Assembly (NCBI RefSeq): GCF_014646515.1
Contig: NZ_BMNK01000023.1
Coordinates: forward strand, 1 to 64,000
DNA from: Nonomuraea glycinis
Lineage (GTDB): Bacteria > Actinomycetota > Actinomycetes > Streptosporangiales > Streptosporangiaceae
DNA: 64,000 nt
Reading direction: 5' to 3'
In this document: piece by piece, positions 1-8,538 of the stretch
Layout: each line of letters starts with the position of its first letter
How positions within the stretch are numbered: the first letter of the stretch is position 1
Translations under genes and position numbers: made by a program
The notes under the pieces: model-generated
Seen by the model: the letters and a program-made list of their open reading frames with translations, nothing else
The model's database searches: none
What the model was told of the DNA's origin: nothing

Positions 1-47
1 GTCCCAAGCAGCCGCATAGGCTACGCCCATAAGACGGCTGTCCGGAA

Positions 48-644
48 TCACCGTGGCACCTCAATGTCATGGAAGACATAGTCGATCATCTCTTCGCGAG
101 CATCCAGGACACGAAACCCGCAGCGGCGAAGGCGATCCACCGCGGCCGCCAGCGTCCATGCCTCTGGATCGGGGACAGGTGCGCCAAGGGCGATGTTCAG
201 CTCCGAATCATTGCGGGTGCCGACCTGCTGGGTGAGCAGTCGGCCGCCGGGGGTGAGAACTCGGGCGATCTCGGCAGCGTTCAACGCGCCGTGCCTGTTG
301 AGCACGAGATCGAAAGTGGCTTCGCTCACGGGGATGGCATCCGCCGTACCGCCCAGCACAGTGGCATTAAGTGGTCGAAGCCGCTTGGCGGCGATGGGGA
401 TGTTTGGGTGCCACGCTTCCATTGCGACAGTGTGACGAGGCAGTGGAGCAAGGGAGGCCAGAACTTCGCCGCCGCCGGTGTCTAGGTCGAGCAGTCGCGG
501 TGCCGCTGAGAGAAGCGCTGAGGCCCGCTCGGTGTATCGCCATGATGGGTTCCCGCCACTCGTTCGGTCACGTAGCCAGCTAAAGTCCCATCCGCGCAGG
601 GATGCGTGCAGGGCTTGTTCGACAAGATCGTTATAGCTGAGCAC
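48..644 (-). CDS. Class I SAM-dependent methyltransferase
   Basis: The 198-aa product has a Rossmann-type methyltransferase core. The SAM-binding motif I reads LLDLDTGGGE at residues 51-60, and the acidic motif II-like stretch and the post-motif 'EIARVLTPGGRLLTQQ' follow the usual class I (UbiE/type 11) order. The length is normal for a small soluble methyltransferase. The start is GTG at 644. No Shine-Dalgarno sequence precedes it, so a leaderless transcript is plausible. The substrate cannot be inferred. It stands alone; its upstream neighbour is the decayed integrative element. Confidence 0.8.
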   Translation of the reverse strand: MLSYNDLVEQALHASLRGWDFSWLRDRTSGGNPSWRYTERASALLSAAPRLLDLDTGGGEVLASLAPLPRHTVAMEAWHPNIPIAAKRLRPLNATVLGGTADAIPVSEATFDLVLNRHGALNAAEIARVLTPGGRLLTQQVGTRNDSELNIALGAPVPDPEAWTLAAAVDRLRRCGFRVLDAREEMIDYVFHDIEVPR

Positions 645-980
645 CTAGTCACGCTAATAAAGTCCAGGGGTGCCGGCTACTAGATTATTCAATGGTCTGG
701 CTGACCTGGCCCGCGCGGTTCCCCGCGCGAGACCGGCCCCCAGGCCGCAGCTCGCGCGGGGAGGGCCGCGCGGGCTGCGGCGGCGCAGCCGCCGCCTTGA
801 ATACCTACAAGAACTATTCGGCAGTGCCCGCGACTGCTGTATCGGTGACTCTGGAGATCGTGTCGCCTGAATTCTTATGCTTGTGAAGCAGTCGGTGAAC
901 TATGCAGATCACGACGACCGAATACTGTGCGGAGCTTGGGCAGGTTCGCAAGCGGCGTAAAATCACTCCGCTTCGAACCC
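645..980. other. Gene-poor stretch with GC-rich inverted repeats
   Basis: I see no convincing gene here. The middle (about 715-815) is very GC-rich and contains overlapping inverted repeats such as GCGGCGGCGCAGCCGCCGC near 778-796. The stretch ends at the start of the Rep-like fragment, so it may be leftover, non-coding or deleted sequence of the same integrative element. Confidence 0.4.
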
Positions 981-1245
981 TGCTCACCCGGCTGCCCGAA
1001 CTGGCTGCGCTACGGCGTCCAGCCCAAGGGCGCCAAGCCGGGCATGACTCCCGGCCACTGCCACGGCAAGGCACACAAACCCGACCACCTCGGCTACGCC
1101 GGTCGCCGCGTCCTGGTCTCCCGCAAGTGGTCGAACAAGACCCTGGCCGAACACAAGCAGGACCGCCGTACCTGGGTCATGGAAGCCCTCGGCCAGAGCG
1201 ACCAGCCCACCGACCCACACCGCTACATCTGGAAACCCGCCCTAT
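981..1245 (+). pseudogene. 3' fragment of a RepSA-type replication initiator
   Basis: In the third forward frame the sequence reads CPNWLRYGVQPKGAKPGM, then RRVLVSRKWSNKTLAEHKQD, then WVMEALG and DPHRYIW. This is the conserved C-terminal part of replication initiators carried by actinomycete integrative elements of the pSAM2 type. It keeps the Cys/His-rich segment and the 'VLVSRKWS.KTL..HK.DR' block. Only the last ~85 residues survive, the normal protein being several hundred residues long, and the frame then runs straight into integrase sequence in another frame. It is a deletion remnant and cannot be functional. Confidence 0.7.
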
Positions 1246-1249
1246 CCGC

Positions 1250-1546
1250 CGGAGCGGCTTCAACACCCGTACGCGCTGGGTGGACGTGGTCAAGGACATG
1301 GGGCTGTCCGGGCTGCATTTCCATGACCTCCGTCACACAGGGAACATGCTGGCCGCAGCGTCGGGAGCCGGCCTCAAGGATCTAATGGCGCACATGGGTC
1401 ACGACAACGTCAGAGCAGCCATGATCTACCAGCACGCCGTAAGAGGGGCCGACAAGCTGATCACGGACGCTATCGATCAGCAGCTCAAGAAGCGCGACGA
1501 GGGCGACGACGACGGCCCGGCGGGCGCGCTGGCTCCCGTGGGCTAA
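1250..1546 (+). pseudogene. 3' fragment of a tyrosine-recombinase integrase
   Basis: The frame contains HDLRH, then HMGH, then the tyrosine in IYQHA. These are the C-terminal catalytic residues (Arg, His, Tyr) of phage/ICE integrases. The first catalytic arginine and the whole N-terminal DNA-binding part are missing. The fragment starts abruptly after the Rep remnant and ends with TAA at 1544-1546, about 95 bp from the 3' end of tRNA-Gly. In complete elements int is the gene next to the tRNA attachment site. The remnant therefore marks the end of an old element whose rep-to-int middle was deleted. Confidence 0.75.
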
Positions 1547-1593
1547 TTGCACGCTAATTGCACGGAAGATCGACAACAGGTCCGTAAACGATC

Positions 1594-1629
1594 AAAGCCA
1601 GGTCGGGAAACCATCCCTGACCTGGCTTT
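1594..1629. terminator. Bidirectional hairpin between integrase remnant and tRNA-Gly
   Basis: An 11-bp perfect stem pairs 1594-1604 (AAAGCCAGGTC) with 1619-1629 (GACCTGGCTTT). The 14-nt interval can pair further (GGGA/TCCC). It is flanked by A on the left and TTTT on the right, so it can act as an intrinsic terminator in both directions. Confidence 0.75.
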
Positions 1630-1639
1630 TCGCTATCAG

Positions 1640-1710
1640 AGCGGGCGACGGGAATCGAACCCGCGCTATCAGCTTGGGAAGCTGAAGTTCTGCCATTGAA
1701 CTACACCCGC
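1640..1710 (-). tRNA. tRNA-Gly(CCC)
   Basis: Read on the minus strand, the 7-bp acceptor stem is GCGGGTG with CGCCCGC (one G-U pair) and the discriminator base is at 1640. The D-arm, a TCAGC/GCTGA anticodon stem with loop TTCCCAA (anticodon CCC), and the T-loop GGTTCGATTCC are all present. CCA is not encoded. The 3' end faces the integrase remnant, the usual position of an actinomycete integrative-element attachment site. No second copy of the tRNA 3' end was seen in the window. Confidence 0.93.
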
Positions 1711-1812
1711 ATGCGACCAGAGCCGCGCCTCTACTGTAGCGGAAACCACCACCACTTCACCAAGCCAAAGCGCCCACGCCCGCCGAACCGGTCACACGGT
1801 AAGTTGCTCATC

Positions 1813-2388
1813 GTGCTGCTATCTGACCGCGACATCGTCGCCGAGATCGACTCCGGCCGGCTGGCGCTGGACCCGTTCGACAGGGAGATGATCCAGCCGT
1901 CCAGCATCGATGTCCGCCTCGACAGGTTCTTCCGTGTGTTCGAGAACCACAGGTACCCACACATCGACCCGGCCGTGGAGCAGCCTGATCTGACCCGGCT
2001 GGTCGAGCCTGACGGGGACGAGCCGTTCATCCTGCATCCGGGTGAGTTCGTGCTGGCTTCCACGTACGAGGTCGTCTCGCTGCCGGACGATCTGGCCTCC
2101 AGGCTGGAGGGCAAGAGCTCGCTGGGCCGGCTCGGTCTGCTGACGCATTCGACGGCCGGTTTCATCGATCCCGGGTTCAGTGGTCACGTGACGCTTGAGT
2201 TGTCCAACGTCGCGACGTTGCCGATCAAGCTCTGGCCGGGGATGAAGATCGGGCAGTTGTGCGTGTTCCGGCTCAGTTCGCCGTCGGAGTTCCCGTACGG
2301 GTCGGAGAAGTACGGGTCCCGCTACCAGGGACAGCGTGGGCCCACGCCTTCGCGATCGTTTCGTAACTTCCATCGGACCAAAATCTGA
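1813..2388 (+). CDS. dcd: dCTP deaminase
   Basis: The 191-aa protein is the full usual length and is closely conserved: QPSSIDVRLDRFFRVF (28-43), GKSSLGRLGL (100-109), and STAGFIDPGFSGHVTLELSN (113-132) with the catalytic Glu at 129. It deaminates dCTP. Actinobacterial and mycobacterial relatives also hydrolyse the product to dUMP, feeding dTTP synthesis. The start is GTG at 1813, which gives the family N-terminus (LLSDRDI); the ORF is open further upstream, but that part overlaps the tRNA and is not homologous. No strong ribosome binding site is visible. Confidence 0.95.
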   Translation: MLLSDRDIVAEIDSGRLALDPFDREMIQPSSIDVRLDRFFRVFENHRYPHIDPAVEQPDLTRLVEPDGDEPFILHPGEFVLASTYEVVSLPDDLASRLEGKSSLGRLGLLTHSTAGFIDPGFSGHVTLELSNVATLPIKLWPGMKIGQLCVFRLSSPSEFPYGSEKYGSRYQGQRGPTPSRSFRNFHRTKI

Positions 2389-2609
2389 AGTGTAGGCGGC
2401 CGAAAGGGGTGGTGGTCGAGGGGGGATGTCATCAAGATGGGGTAGAAGTCCCCCGCCTGCGTTGTGAGGTGCAGCCCCGAGTAACCTGACGACGGTGTCG
2501 TAAGGCATACCGGGGGGTAGCGACCAGGAGATGAGGACATGAAGTTCGCATTTCGCCTGGTAACCCGTACTCTCTTCCACGGACCATCCCCGCACATCTG
2601 GAGAACGAC

Positions 2610-3227
2610 GTGCGCCTGCGTCTCACGCCGCGTGAGGACAGTTACTATGACCTGTTCGCCGATTCGGCGAACAACCTGGTCACCGCATCACGACTGCTCG
2701 TGGAGATCATCAGCGACGGCTCGGACCGTGAGGCCCTGGCCGAGAAGATGCGCGCCTGTGAGCACGCCGGGGACGAACGCACTCATGCGATCATGAACCG
2801 GCTCAACGAGAGCTTCATCACCCCCTTCGACCGCGAGGACATCTACCGCCTCGCTTCGAACCTCGACGACGTGATGGACGCCATGGAAGCGGCGTCGGAT
2901 CTCATCGTGCTCTACCAGATCGACCATCTCCCCAAAGATGTCGTCCGGCAGGTCGAGGTGCTGGAGCGGGCCGCTGAGCTGACCGCGGAGGCCATGCCCC
3001 GGCTGCGCTCGATGAAGAACCTCAACGAGTACTGGATCGAGGTCAACCGCCTGGAGAACCAGGGCGACCAGGTCTACCGGCGGCTGCTGGCCAAGCTGTT
3101 CAGCGGTGAGTACGACGCGCTCACGGTCATGAAGATGAAGGAAGTCATCGACGCCCTCGAAGAGGCCGCCGACGCCTTCGAGCATGTGGCGAACACCGTC
3201 GAGTCAATCGCGGTCAAGGAAAGCTAA
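2610..3227 (+). CDS. DUF47 (PhoU-like) phosphate transport regulator
   Basis: The 205-aa, almost entirely helical, charged protein matches the DUF47/PhoU-like family, with repeated helical hairpins (FADSANNLVTASRLLVEII near the N-terminus, EVIDALEEAADAFEHVANTV at the C-terminus). Family members sit directly before PiT phosphate transporter genes and are thought to modulate them. Here the stop lies 4 bp before the transporter start, so the two are one transcription and translation unit. The start is GTG at 2610, preceded by GGAG. About 220 bp separate it from dcd; no gene or clear PhoP box was recognised there. Confidence 0.88.
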   Translation: MRLRLTPREDSYYDLFADSANNLVTASRLLVEIISDGSDREALAEKMRACEHAGDERTHAIMNRLNESFITPFDREDIYRLASNLDDVMDAMEAASDLIVLYQIDHLPKDVVRQVEVLERAAELTAEAMPRLRSMKNLNEYWIEVNRLENQGDQVYRRLLAKLFSGEYDALTVMKMKEVIDALEEAADAFEHVANTVESIAVKES

Positions 3228-3231
3228 CTCA

Positions 3232-4236
3232 GTGGACCTCACGCTCGCCCTTGTCATCGGCGTGGTCGTCGTGGCACTGGTCTTCGACTACACCAATGGC
3301 TTTCACGACGCGGCGAACGCCATCGCGACCTCCGTCTCCACTCGCGCTCTCACGCCCCGGGCCGCCCTGTTCATGGCGGCGGCGATGAACTTCATCGGCG
3401 CCCACCTGGGCACCCAGGTCGCGCAGACCGTGGGCAGCGGGATCATCGACGCGCCCAAAGGCTCCCACGGCCTGGTGATCGTGGCGTCGGCGCTCATCGG
3501 CGCCATCGTCTGGAACCTCATCACCTGGTACTTCGGCCTGCCCTCGTCCTCCAGCCACGCGCTGATCGGCGGTCTCATCGGCTCGGCGCTGGCCTCGGCC
3601 AGCCTCGTGCACTGGGACGGCGTGGTGGAGAAGGTGGTCATCCCCATGATCATTTCTCCGCTGGTGGGCTTCACCCTGGCGGCCTCGATCATGATCGCCA
3701 TCTACTGGATCTTCCGGCACGCGCAGCCCGGTAAGACCAACCGGGGCTTCCGCTACGCACAGACGGTCTCGGCCGCCGCGATGGCGCTCGGCCACGGCCT
3801 GCAGGACGCGCAGAAGACCATGGGTGTGATCTTCCTGGCGCTGCTGGTGGGCGGCTACGCGTCGCCGACCGATCCGATCCCGCAGTGGGTGATCCTGGCC
3901 GCCGCGGGCGCCATCTCCCTCGGCACCTACGCCGGTGGCTGGCGCATCATGCGGACGCTGGGCCGCCGCATCATCGCGCTGGACCCGCCGCAGGGCTTCG
4001 CGGCCGAAGCCGCCGCGGCGACGGTCCTGTACGGCGCGGCCATCGGATTCGGGGCCCCGATCTCCACCACGCACACGATCACCTCGGCGATCATGGGCGT
4101 GGGCTCCACCAAGCGGCTGTCCGCGGTGCGGTGGGGCGTGGCCGGCAACATCGTGACCGCCTGGGTCCTTACGATCCCGGCTGCCGCTCTGGTGGCGGCG
4201 GTGTCGTACTACGTCCTGCACTGGATCGTGGAGTAG
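3232..4236 (+). CDS. pit: PiT-family low-affinity inorganic phosphate transporter
   Basis: The 334-aa membrane protein has the duplicated PiT architecture. An N-terminal signature FDYTNGFHDAANAIATS (19-35) and a C-terminal counterpart around MALGHGLQDAQKTMGV are separated by hydrophobic helices, including the GLPSSSSHALIGG loop. It moves metal-phosphate with protons across the cytoplasmic membrane. The GTG at 3232 is chosen because it follows the DUF47 stop by 4 bp and gives the family N-terminus; the ORF track-style upstream ATG would overlap DUF47 by 44 bp. The last 68 bp overlap the end of the convergent mshD gene. Confidence 0.92.
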   Translation: MDLTLALVIGVVVVALVFDYTNGFHDAANAIATSVSTRALTPRAALFMAAAMNFIGAHLGTQVAQTVGSGIIDAPKGSHGLVIVASALIGAIVWNLITWYFGLPSSSSHALIGGLIGSALASASLVHWDGVVEKVVIPMIISPLVGFTLAASIMIAIYWIFRHAQPGKTNRGFRYAQTVSAAAMALGHGLQDAQKTMGVIFLALLVGGYASPTDPIPQWVILAAAGAISLGTYAGGWRIMRTLGRRIIALDPPQGFAAEAAAATVLYGAAIGFGAPISTTHTITSAIMGVGSTKRLSAVRWGVAGNIVTAWVLTIPAAALVAAVSYYVLHWIVE

Positions 4237-5116
4237 CGGCGTACATGACGTCGACGTCCCACCGGGTGAAGCCGAGGGACTCGTACAGTCTGATCGCCGC
4301 CGGATTCGCCTCGTCCACGTAGAGCATCACCTGGGCGAGGCCGCGCGAGCGCAGGTGGGTCAGGCCGGCGACGGTGAGCGCCCGGCCGAGGCCGGTGCCC
4401 TGCTCGGCGGGGTCGACGCCGACGACGTAGACCTCGCCCAAGCCGGAGTCGTCGACCTTCGTCCAGTGGAAGCCGGCGAGCCTGTCGTCCCGGACGGCCA
4501 GGAAGAAGCCCTCCGGGTCGAACCACGACTCCCGCTCACGCACCATCAGGTCGTCCCTCGTCCAGGCGCCCTGCTCGGGATGGTGGGCGAAGGCCGCGGC
4601 GTTGACCGTGAGCCACGCCTCCTCGTCCTGACCGGGCACGAACGTACGCAGGCGTACCCCTTCCGGCAGGTGGTAGGCGGGCAGGGGGTCGGACAGTGAG
4701 CGGCGCATCTGCCAGAGGGAGCGCGCCCGCTCGAAGTCGAACGAGGCGGCCAGCGCGGCGGCGGCGGGGTGGTCGCCGTGCGCCCACACCCGCAGGCGGC
4801 CGCCCGCCAGGTCGAGCGTCGAGCGCAGGAGTCGCGTGCCGTGGCCGCTGCGGCGGTGTGCCGGGTGGATGACCAGCTCGCCGCTGGGGCCCTCGGCGTC
4901 GTCCGGGGGGTCCAGGTGGGCGTAGCCGACCGGGGTGTCCTGCTCCAGGACCAGCAGGGAGCGGGCGCGCGGGTCGCCGCCGTAGCGCAGATGCAGCAGC
5001 GCGTGCTCGCTGAGCGGCCGGACACCGTCGGCCTCCGTCGCCGCTTCGACGACGGCCAGCACGCCGTCCTTCTCCTGGTCGTCCAGCTTCTCTGTGATCT
5101 TCACGTGCGCACTCAC
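4169..5116 (-). CDS. mshD: Mycothiol synthase (tandem GNAT acetyltransferase)
   Basis: The 315-aa protein has two GNAT domains. The first contains ELVIHPAHRRSGHGTRLL and the second VVGVDPAEQGTGLGRAL, each an acetyl-CoA loop. It ends with the typical ANPAAIRLYESLGFTRWDVD. MshD transfers acetyl from acetyl-CoA to Cys-GlcN-Ins, the last step of mycothiol synthesis in the cytosol. The start is GTG at 5116 (VSAHVKITE); no Shine-Dalgarno is seen and TAGAGT lies just upstream, so translation may be leaderless. The 3' end overlaps pit tail to tail by 68 bp. The same frame stays open antisense through the next gene by chance. Confidence 0.93.
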   Translation of the reverse strand: MSAHVKITEKLDDQEKDGVLAVVEAATEADGVRPLSEHALLHLRYGGDPRARSLLVLEQDTPVGYAHLDPPDDAEGPSGELVIHPAHRRSGHGTRLLRSTLDLAGGRLRVWAHGDHPAAAALAASFDFERARSLWQMRRSLSDPLPAYHLPEGVRLRTFVPGQDEEAWLTVNAAAFAHHPEQGAWTRDDLMVRERESWFDPEGFFLAVRDDRLAGFHWTKVDDSGLGEVYVVGVDPAEQGTGLGRALTVAGLTHLRSRGLAQVMLYVDEANPAAIRLYESLGFTRWDVDVMYAATPRSSAGRSTTPPPPERQPGS

Positions 5117-5224
5117 AGATCGAACTCTAGGCGTACCACTGGCAAATAGCGCCATGCGGTGGCCTCCTGAATCGTTACCTTTGCGACATGGGCTGCACGG
5201 GTTCCCGTCGTAACGTCTTGGGCC

Positions 5225-7006
5225 ATGACGTCCCGTTCCCTCCTCCGGTTCACGCTGGCCGGCGCCGTCGCCACTGGCGCACTCCTGCTCGCCGGTCTCC
5301 CGGCGGACGCGAGCAAGGCTCCCCGGACCGTGCCCGTCCGGCTGCTGGCTCTCAATGACTTCCACGGCCACCTCGAACCACCGACCGGGTCCTCCGGCCG
5401 GGTGATCGACGAGAACGGCCAGACCGTCGACGCCGGCGGCGCGGTCTACCTCGCCGCCCACATGAAGGCGCTGGCCGACCGGAACACGATCGCGGTGGCT
5501 CAGGGCGACCTCATCGGCGCCACCCCCCTCGTCTCCGCCGCCTACCACGACGAGCCGTCCGTCGAGTTCATGGGCAAGCTCGGGCTGAAGGTGGCGGCGG
5601 TCGGCAACCACGAGTTCGACGAGGGATACACCGAGCTCAAGCGGATCATGAACGGCGGCTGCCACCCGGTGGACGGCTGCTCGCCCGCCGGCCGGTGGAA
5701 GGGGGCGGCGTTCGACTACGTGGGCGCCAACGTCCTGTTCAAGAGCCGCCACGCGAAGAGCGACGCGCTCGCCGGGCTCGGCCACCCCGGCCAGGTCAAG
5801 AAGCTGCTGGCCGACTGGGGCGTGCCCGCGCTGCCGCCGGTGAGCGTCAAGTGGATGAACGGCGTGCCGATCGGCTTCATCGGCATCGTCACCCAGACCA
5901 CGCCGAACATCGTCACCGCCGAGGGCATCAAGGATCTCAAGTTCGTCGACGAGGTCAAGGCCACGAACGTGGCGTCCAAGCTGCTCAAGCTGCTGGGCGT
6001 ACGGGCTCAGGTGGTCCTGGTGCACGAGGGCGACCAGGTAGCCGCGGGGCAGTCCCCCGACGCCTGCAGCGTCGTCCCCGGCGCCGGCAGCCGGATCGCC
6101 ACGCAGGTAGACGCCGAGGTCGACATGGTGCTCAGCGGGCACTCGCACCAGGCGTACCTGTGCACGGTCAAGGACCCCGCCGGCCGCAACCGCCTCTACT
6201 CGCAGGGCGGCTCGTTCGGCCGCGTCATCACCTCGGTGGACCTCAAGGTGGACCGCAGGACCCTGGACATCGACCGCGCCTCGGTCGTGGCGGACAACCA
6301 CCTCGTGACCCGCACCATCACCCCGGATCCCCAGATTTCCACTTTCGTGCAGACGTGGAAGGACCGCGTCGCCCCGGTCGCCAACCGGGCCGTCGGTACG
6401 ATCACCGCCGACATCACCAACACGGCCGTCCCGTCCGGTGAGTCGCCGCTCGGCAACCTCATCGCCGACGCCCAGCTCGCGGCCACCCAGACCGGCGGCA
6501 ACGCGCAGATCGCGCTGATGAACCCCGGCGGCGTCCGCGCCCCACTCACCTACGCCGGCTCCCCGGCCGGTGAGGGCGACGGCGTGGTCACCTATGGAGA
6601 GGCGTTCGCCGTCCAGCCGTTCAACAATCTTATGCAGGTCGTCACGCTGACCGGCGCCCAGTTGAAGACGGTGCTGGAGCAGCAGTTCACCGGCGGGCCC
6701 AACAACCAGGCGTTCACCAAGATCCTCCAGCCCTCGGCGAACCTGACCTACACCTACAGCCAGAGCGCCGCCTGGGGCGGCAAGGTCTCCGCCATCCAGA
6801 TCGACGGCGCGCCCGTGACGGACACCCAGACCATCCGGGTCGCCGCGAACAACTTCCTGGTCGGCGGCGGCGACGCCTTCCAGGCCTTCACCGAGGGCAC
6901 GGAGCTGTGGAGCGGCCCCCTCGACATCGACGCCTTCGTCGAGCACCTCGGCAGGGCCAACCCGATCGCCCCGCCCGCCACCGGCCGCATCACCGTGACC
7001 GGCTGA
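5225..7006 (+). CDS. Secreted bifunctional 5'-nucleotidase/UDP-sugar hydrolase family metallophosphatase
   Basis: The 593-aa precursor starts with a Sec signal peptide (MTSRSLLRFTLAGAVATGAL, cleavage near ADAS at 30). The metallophosphoesterase domain carries NDFHGH (44-49), GNHEFDEG (127-134) and GHSHQ (305-309), the metal-binding motifs of UshA-type enzymes. The 5'-nucleotidase C-terminal domain follows (about 385-570, with LGNLIADAQ, NPGGVR and EAFAVQPFNN). It probably releases nucleosides and phosphate from extracellular nucleotides, which suits its place near the phosphate transporter, although it is transcribed separately. A strong terminator follows 16 bp after the stop. Confidence 0.92.
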   Translation: MTSRSLLRFTLAGAVATGALLLAGLPADASKAPRTVPVRLLALNDFHGHLEPPTGSSGRVIDENGQTVDAGGAVYLAAHMKALADRNTIAVAQGDLIGATPLVSAAYHDEPSVEFMGKLGLKVAAVGNHEFDEGYTELKRIMNGGCHPVDGCSPAGRWKGAAFDYVGANVLFKSRHAKSDALAGLGHPGQVKKLLADWGVPALPPVSVKWMNGVPIGFIGIVTQTTPNIVTAEGIKDLKFVDEVKATNVASKLLKLLGVRAQVVLVHEGDQVAAGQSPDACSVVPGAGSRIATQVDAEVDMVLSGHSHQAYLCTVKDPAGRNRLYSQGGSFGRVITSVDLKVDRRTLDIDRASVVADNHLVTRTITPDPQISTFVQTWKDRVAPVANRAVGTITADITNTAVPSGESPLGNLIADAQLAATQTGGNAQIALMNPGGVRAPLTYAGSPAGEGDGVVTYGEAFAVQPFNNLMQVVTLTGAQLKTVLEQQFTGGPNNQAFTKILQPSANLTYTYSQSAAWGGKVSAIQIDGAPVTDTQTIRVAANNFLVGGGDAFQAFTEGTELWSGPLDIDAFVEHLGRANPIAPPATGRITVTG

Positions 7007-7021
7007 CCGCTCACATCGAAA

Positions 7022-7055
7022 AGGCCCGCTTCTCACGCACCTGAGAAGCGGGCCT
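7022..7055 (+). terminator. Strong hairpin terminator
   Basis: A 14-bp perfect stem pairs 7022-7035 (AGGCCCGCTTCTCA) with 7042-7055 (TGAGAAGCGGGCCT) across a 6-nt loop, directly after the 5'-nucleotidase gene and followed by CTTCTGT. It is a GC-rich intrinsic terminator with a weak T tract. Confidence 0.85.
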
Positions 7056-7373
7056 CTTCTGTCCCCTACCGACGCTGCTGAGAGCGCTCGTCCTAACGGC
7101 CCCTTTCCGCCATGACGTCCGTCCCACCACCGCATCCACTCCCGCCACTGCCCCCCGATCAGCCCATCAGTCCCCTTTTTTCCGAAAAAGGGGACTTGTA
7201 CGGCTAAGCCGAGTGATACCCACCCGCCGCACAGGGCTGATGGCCTCCAGGGGGGACGCCTCTGGCCGCCACAGGGCCGGCGGCCGTCACCCGGTTGAGG
7301 GTTCCGCTGTGGGCGATTCCGCTGTCGGCTTGGACGGGTTCCGGGGCTTGGGGCCTGCGGGCACAGTGGACGG
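7056..7373. other. Intergenic region with a second hairpin (7169-7196)
   Basis: No gene is supported in these 318 bp. A 12-bp perfect inverted repeat pairs 7169-7180 (AGTCCCCTTTTT) with 7185-7196 (AAAAAGGGGACT) across a 4-nt loop. The stem itself carries the T and A runs, so it could terminate on either strand or be a transcript-end stabiliser. The promoter of the epimerase gene should lie in the last ~100 bp, but no confident -35/-10 pair was identified. Confidence 0.6.
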
Positions 7374-8393
7374 ATGAAGGTATTGGTGCTGGGTGGGACC
7401 GAGTTCGTCGGGCGAGCCTTCGTCGAGGAGGCGCTGGCCGGCGGGCATGACGTGACGGTGTTCAACCGGGGCACGCACCAGCCCCCCGCCGGGGTGACCG
7501 GGCTGCGGGGAGACCGGTCGGCGGCCGGCGGGCTGGTGGCGCTGGAGCGGGGCGAGTGGGACGTGGTGATCGACACCTGGTCATGGGCGCCGTCCGCGGT
7601 CCGGGACGCCGCCTCGCTGCTGGCCGGGCGGGCGGGGCACTACGTGTACGTGTCCAGCCGCTCGGTCTACGCCCAGCCGGTCTCTTACGGGGCGGACGAG
7701 AGCGCCCCGGTCGTGGCGGCGTCGGCCGATGACGGTGAGGGCGGCTACGCCGAGATGAAGGCCGGCGCGGAGCTGGCCGCCACGGCGGCGTTCGGGGATC
7801 GGGCGCTGCTCGCGCGGGCCGGGCTGATCCTCGGACCTTACGAGAACATCGGGCGGCTGCCGTGGTGGCTGTCCAGGATCGCGCGGGGCGGGCCGGTGCT
7901 GGCGCCCGAGCCCGCGGAGCTCGGGCTGCAGTACGTCGACGCGCGCGACCTGGCCCTGTGGTGTCTGGACGCGGCGGGGCGTGGGCTGGGCGGGGCCTAC
8001 GACGTGGTGAGCCCGCCTGGGTTCACCACGATGGGACGGCTGCTGGAGGCCTGCGTCAAGGTGACCGGCTCGGACGCCGAGTTGCGGTGGACGGACTTCG
8101 AGGCGATCCTCGCCGCAGGGGTACGGCCGTGGACCGACTTGCCGATCTGGCTGGTGGGCGAGGACCATGGCTTCATGCACGGCGGCGACACGTCCAAGGT
8201 CGTGGCGGCCGGGCTGCGGTGCCGTCCGGTCGAGGAGACGGTGGCGGACACCTGGGAATGGCTGCGCGGCATCGGCGGCCAGGCTCCCATGCGCGCCGAC
8301 CGCCCTGCTGTGGGATTGGATCCCGCCGTGGAGGCAGAGCTGCTCGGCATGGACCGAATCCACCGCCGGGAAACACTGTTCGACACCGACTGA
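7374..8393 (+). CDS. NAD-dependent epimerase/dehydratase family protein
   Basis: The 339-aa extended short-chain dehydrogenase begins with the NAD(P)-binding loop VLGGTEFVGRAF (4-15), a variant of TGxxGxxG. It has YVYVSSRSVYAQ, where the family's catalytic Ser/Tyr region lies. It resembles the atypical 'NAD-dependent epimerase/reductase' group (isoflavone reductase and mRNA-binding protein relatives), many of which have no known substrate. It stands alone, and its 3' end is followed by a 44-bp tandem repeat shared with the convergent MFS gene. Confidence 0.82.
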   Translation: MKVLVLGGTEFVGRAFVEEALAGGHDVTVFNRGTHQPPAGVTGLRGDRSAAGGLVALERGEWDVVIDTWSWAPSAVRDAASLLAGRAGHYVYVSSRSVYAQPVSYGADESAPVVAASADDGEGGYAEMKAGAELAATAAFGDRALLARAGLILGPYENIGRLPWWLSRIARGGPVLAPEPAELGLQYVDARDLALWCLDAAGRGLGGAYDVVSPPGFTTMGRLLEACVKVTGSDAELRWTDFEAILAAGVRPWTDLPIWLVGEDHGFMHGGDTSKVVAAGLRCRPVEETVADTWEWLRGIGGQAPMRADRPAVGLDPAVEAELLGMDRIHRRETLFDTD

Positions 8394-8406
8394 CGGCGGA
8401 TCGGTG

Positions 8407-8538
8407 CAGGACCGCTCGGCACTGACCAACGCCACCGCTGGAGTCTGGTTCAGGACCGCTCGGCACTGACCAACGCCACCGCTGGAGTCTGGTTCAGGAC
8501 CGCTCGGCGCTGACCGACGCCACCGTCGGCGGGTTGCT
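8407..8538. repeat. 44-bp tandem repeat, three copies
   Basis: Copies at 8407-8450 and 8451-8494 are identical (beginning CAGGACCGCTCGGCACTGAC). A third at 8495-8538 is diverged in its second half. The array fills the whole gap between the stop of the epimerase gene and the stop of the convergent MFS gene (8539). The function is unknown. It could be a transcription-end element or simple slippage expansion. Confidence 0.9.

Noticed and set aside
1631..1720. A target-site (att) repeat of the tRNA 3' end elsewhere near the left edge
   Set aside because: I compared the tRNA 3' half with the first 980 bp and saw no second copy; the other border is probably lost or outside the window.
2389..2609. 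PhoP (phosphate) boxes before the DUF47-PiT operon
   Set aside because: No repeated GTTCACC-like 11-bp units were found in the 220-bp gap.
2539..2796. 85-residue plus-strand frame at the start of DUF47
   Set aside because: It overlaps the conserved DUF47 coding sequence in another frame and is Arg/Thr/Ser-rich without homology signs.
5117..7576. Very long minus-strand frame extending the mshD frame to 1135 residues
   Set aside because: It is antisense to the 5'-nucleotidase, whose signal peptide and metal motifs are clear. The extension is low-complexity Arg/Gly/Val-rich sequence typical of a shadow frame in GC-rich DNA.
8407..8538. CRISPR array at the 44-bp repeats
   Set aside because: The copies are directly adjacent with no spacers, there are only three, and no cas genes are present.
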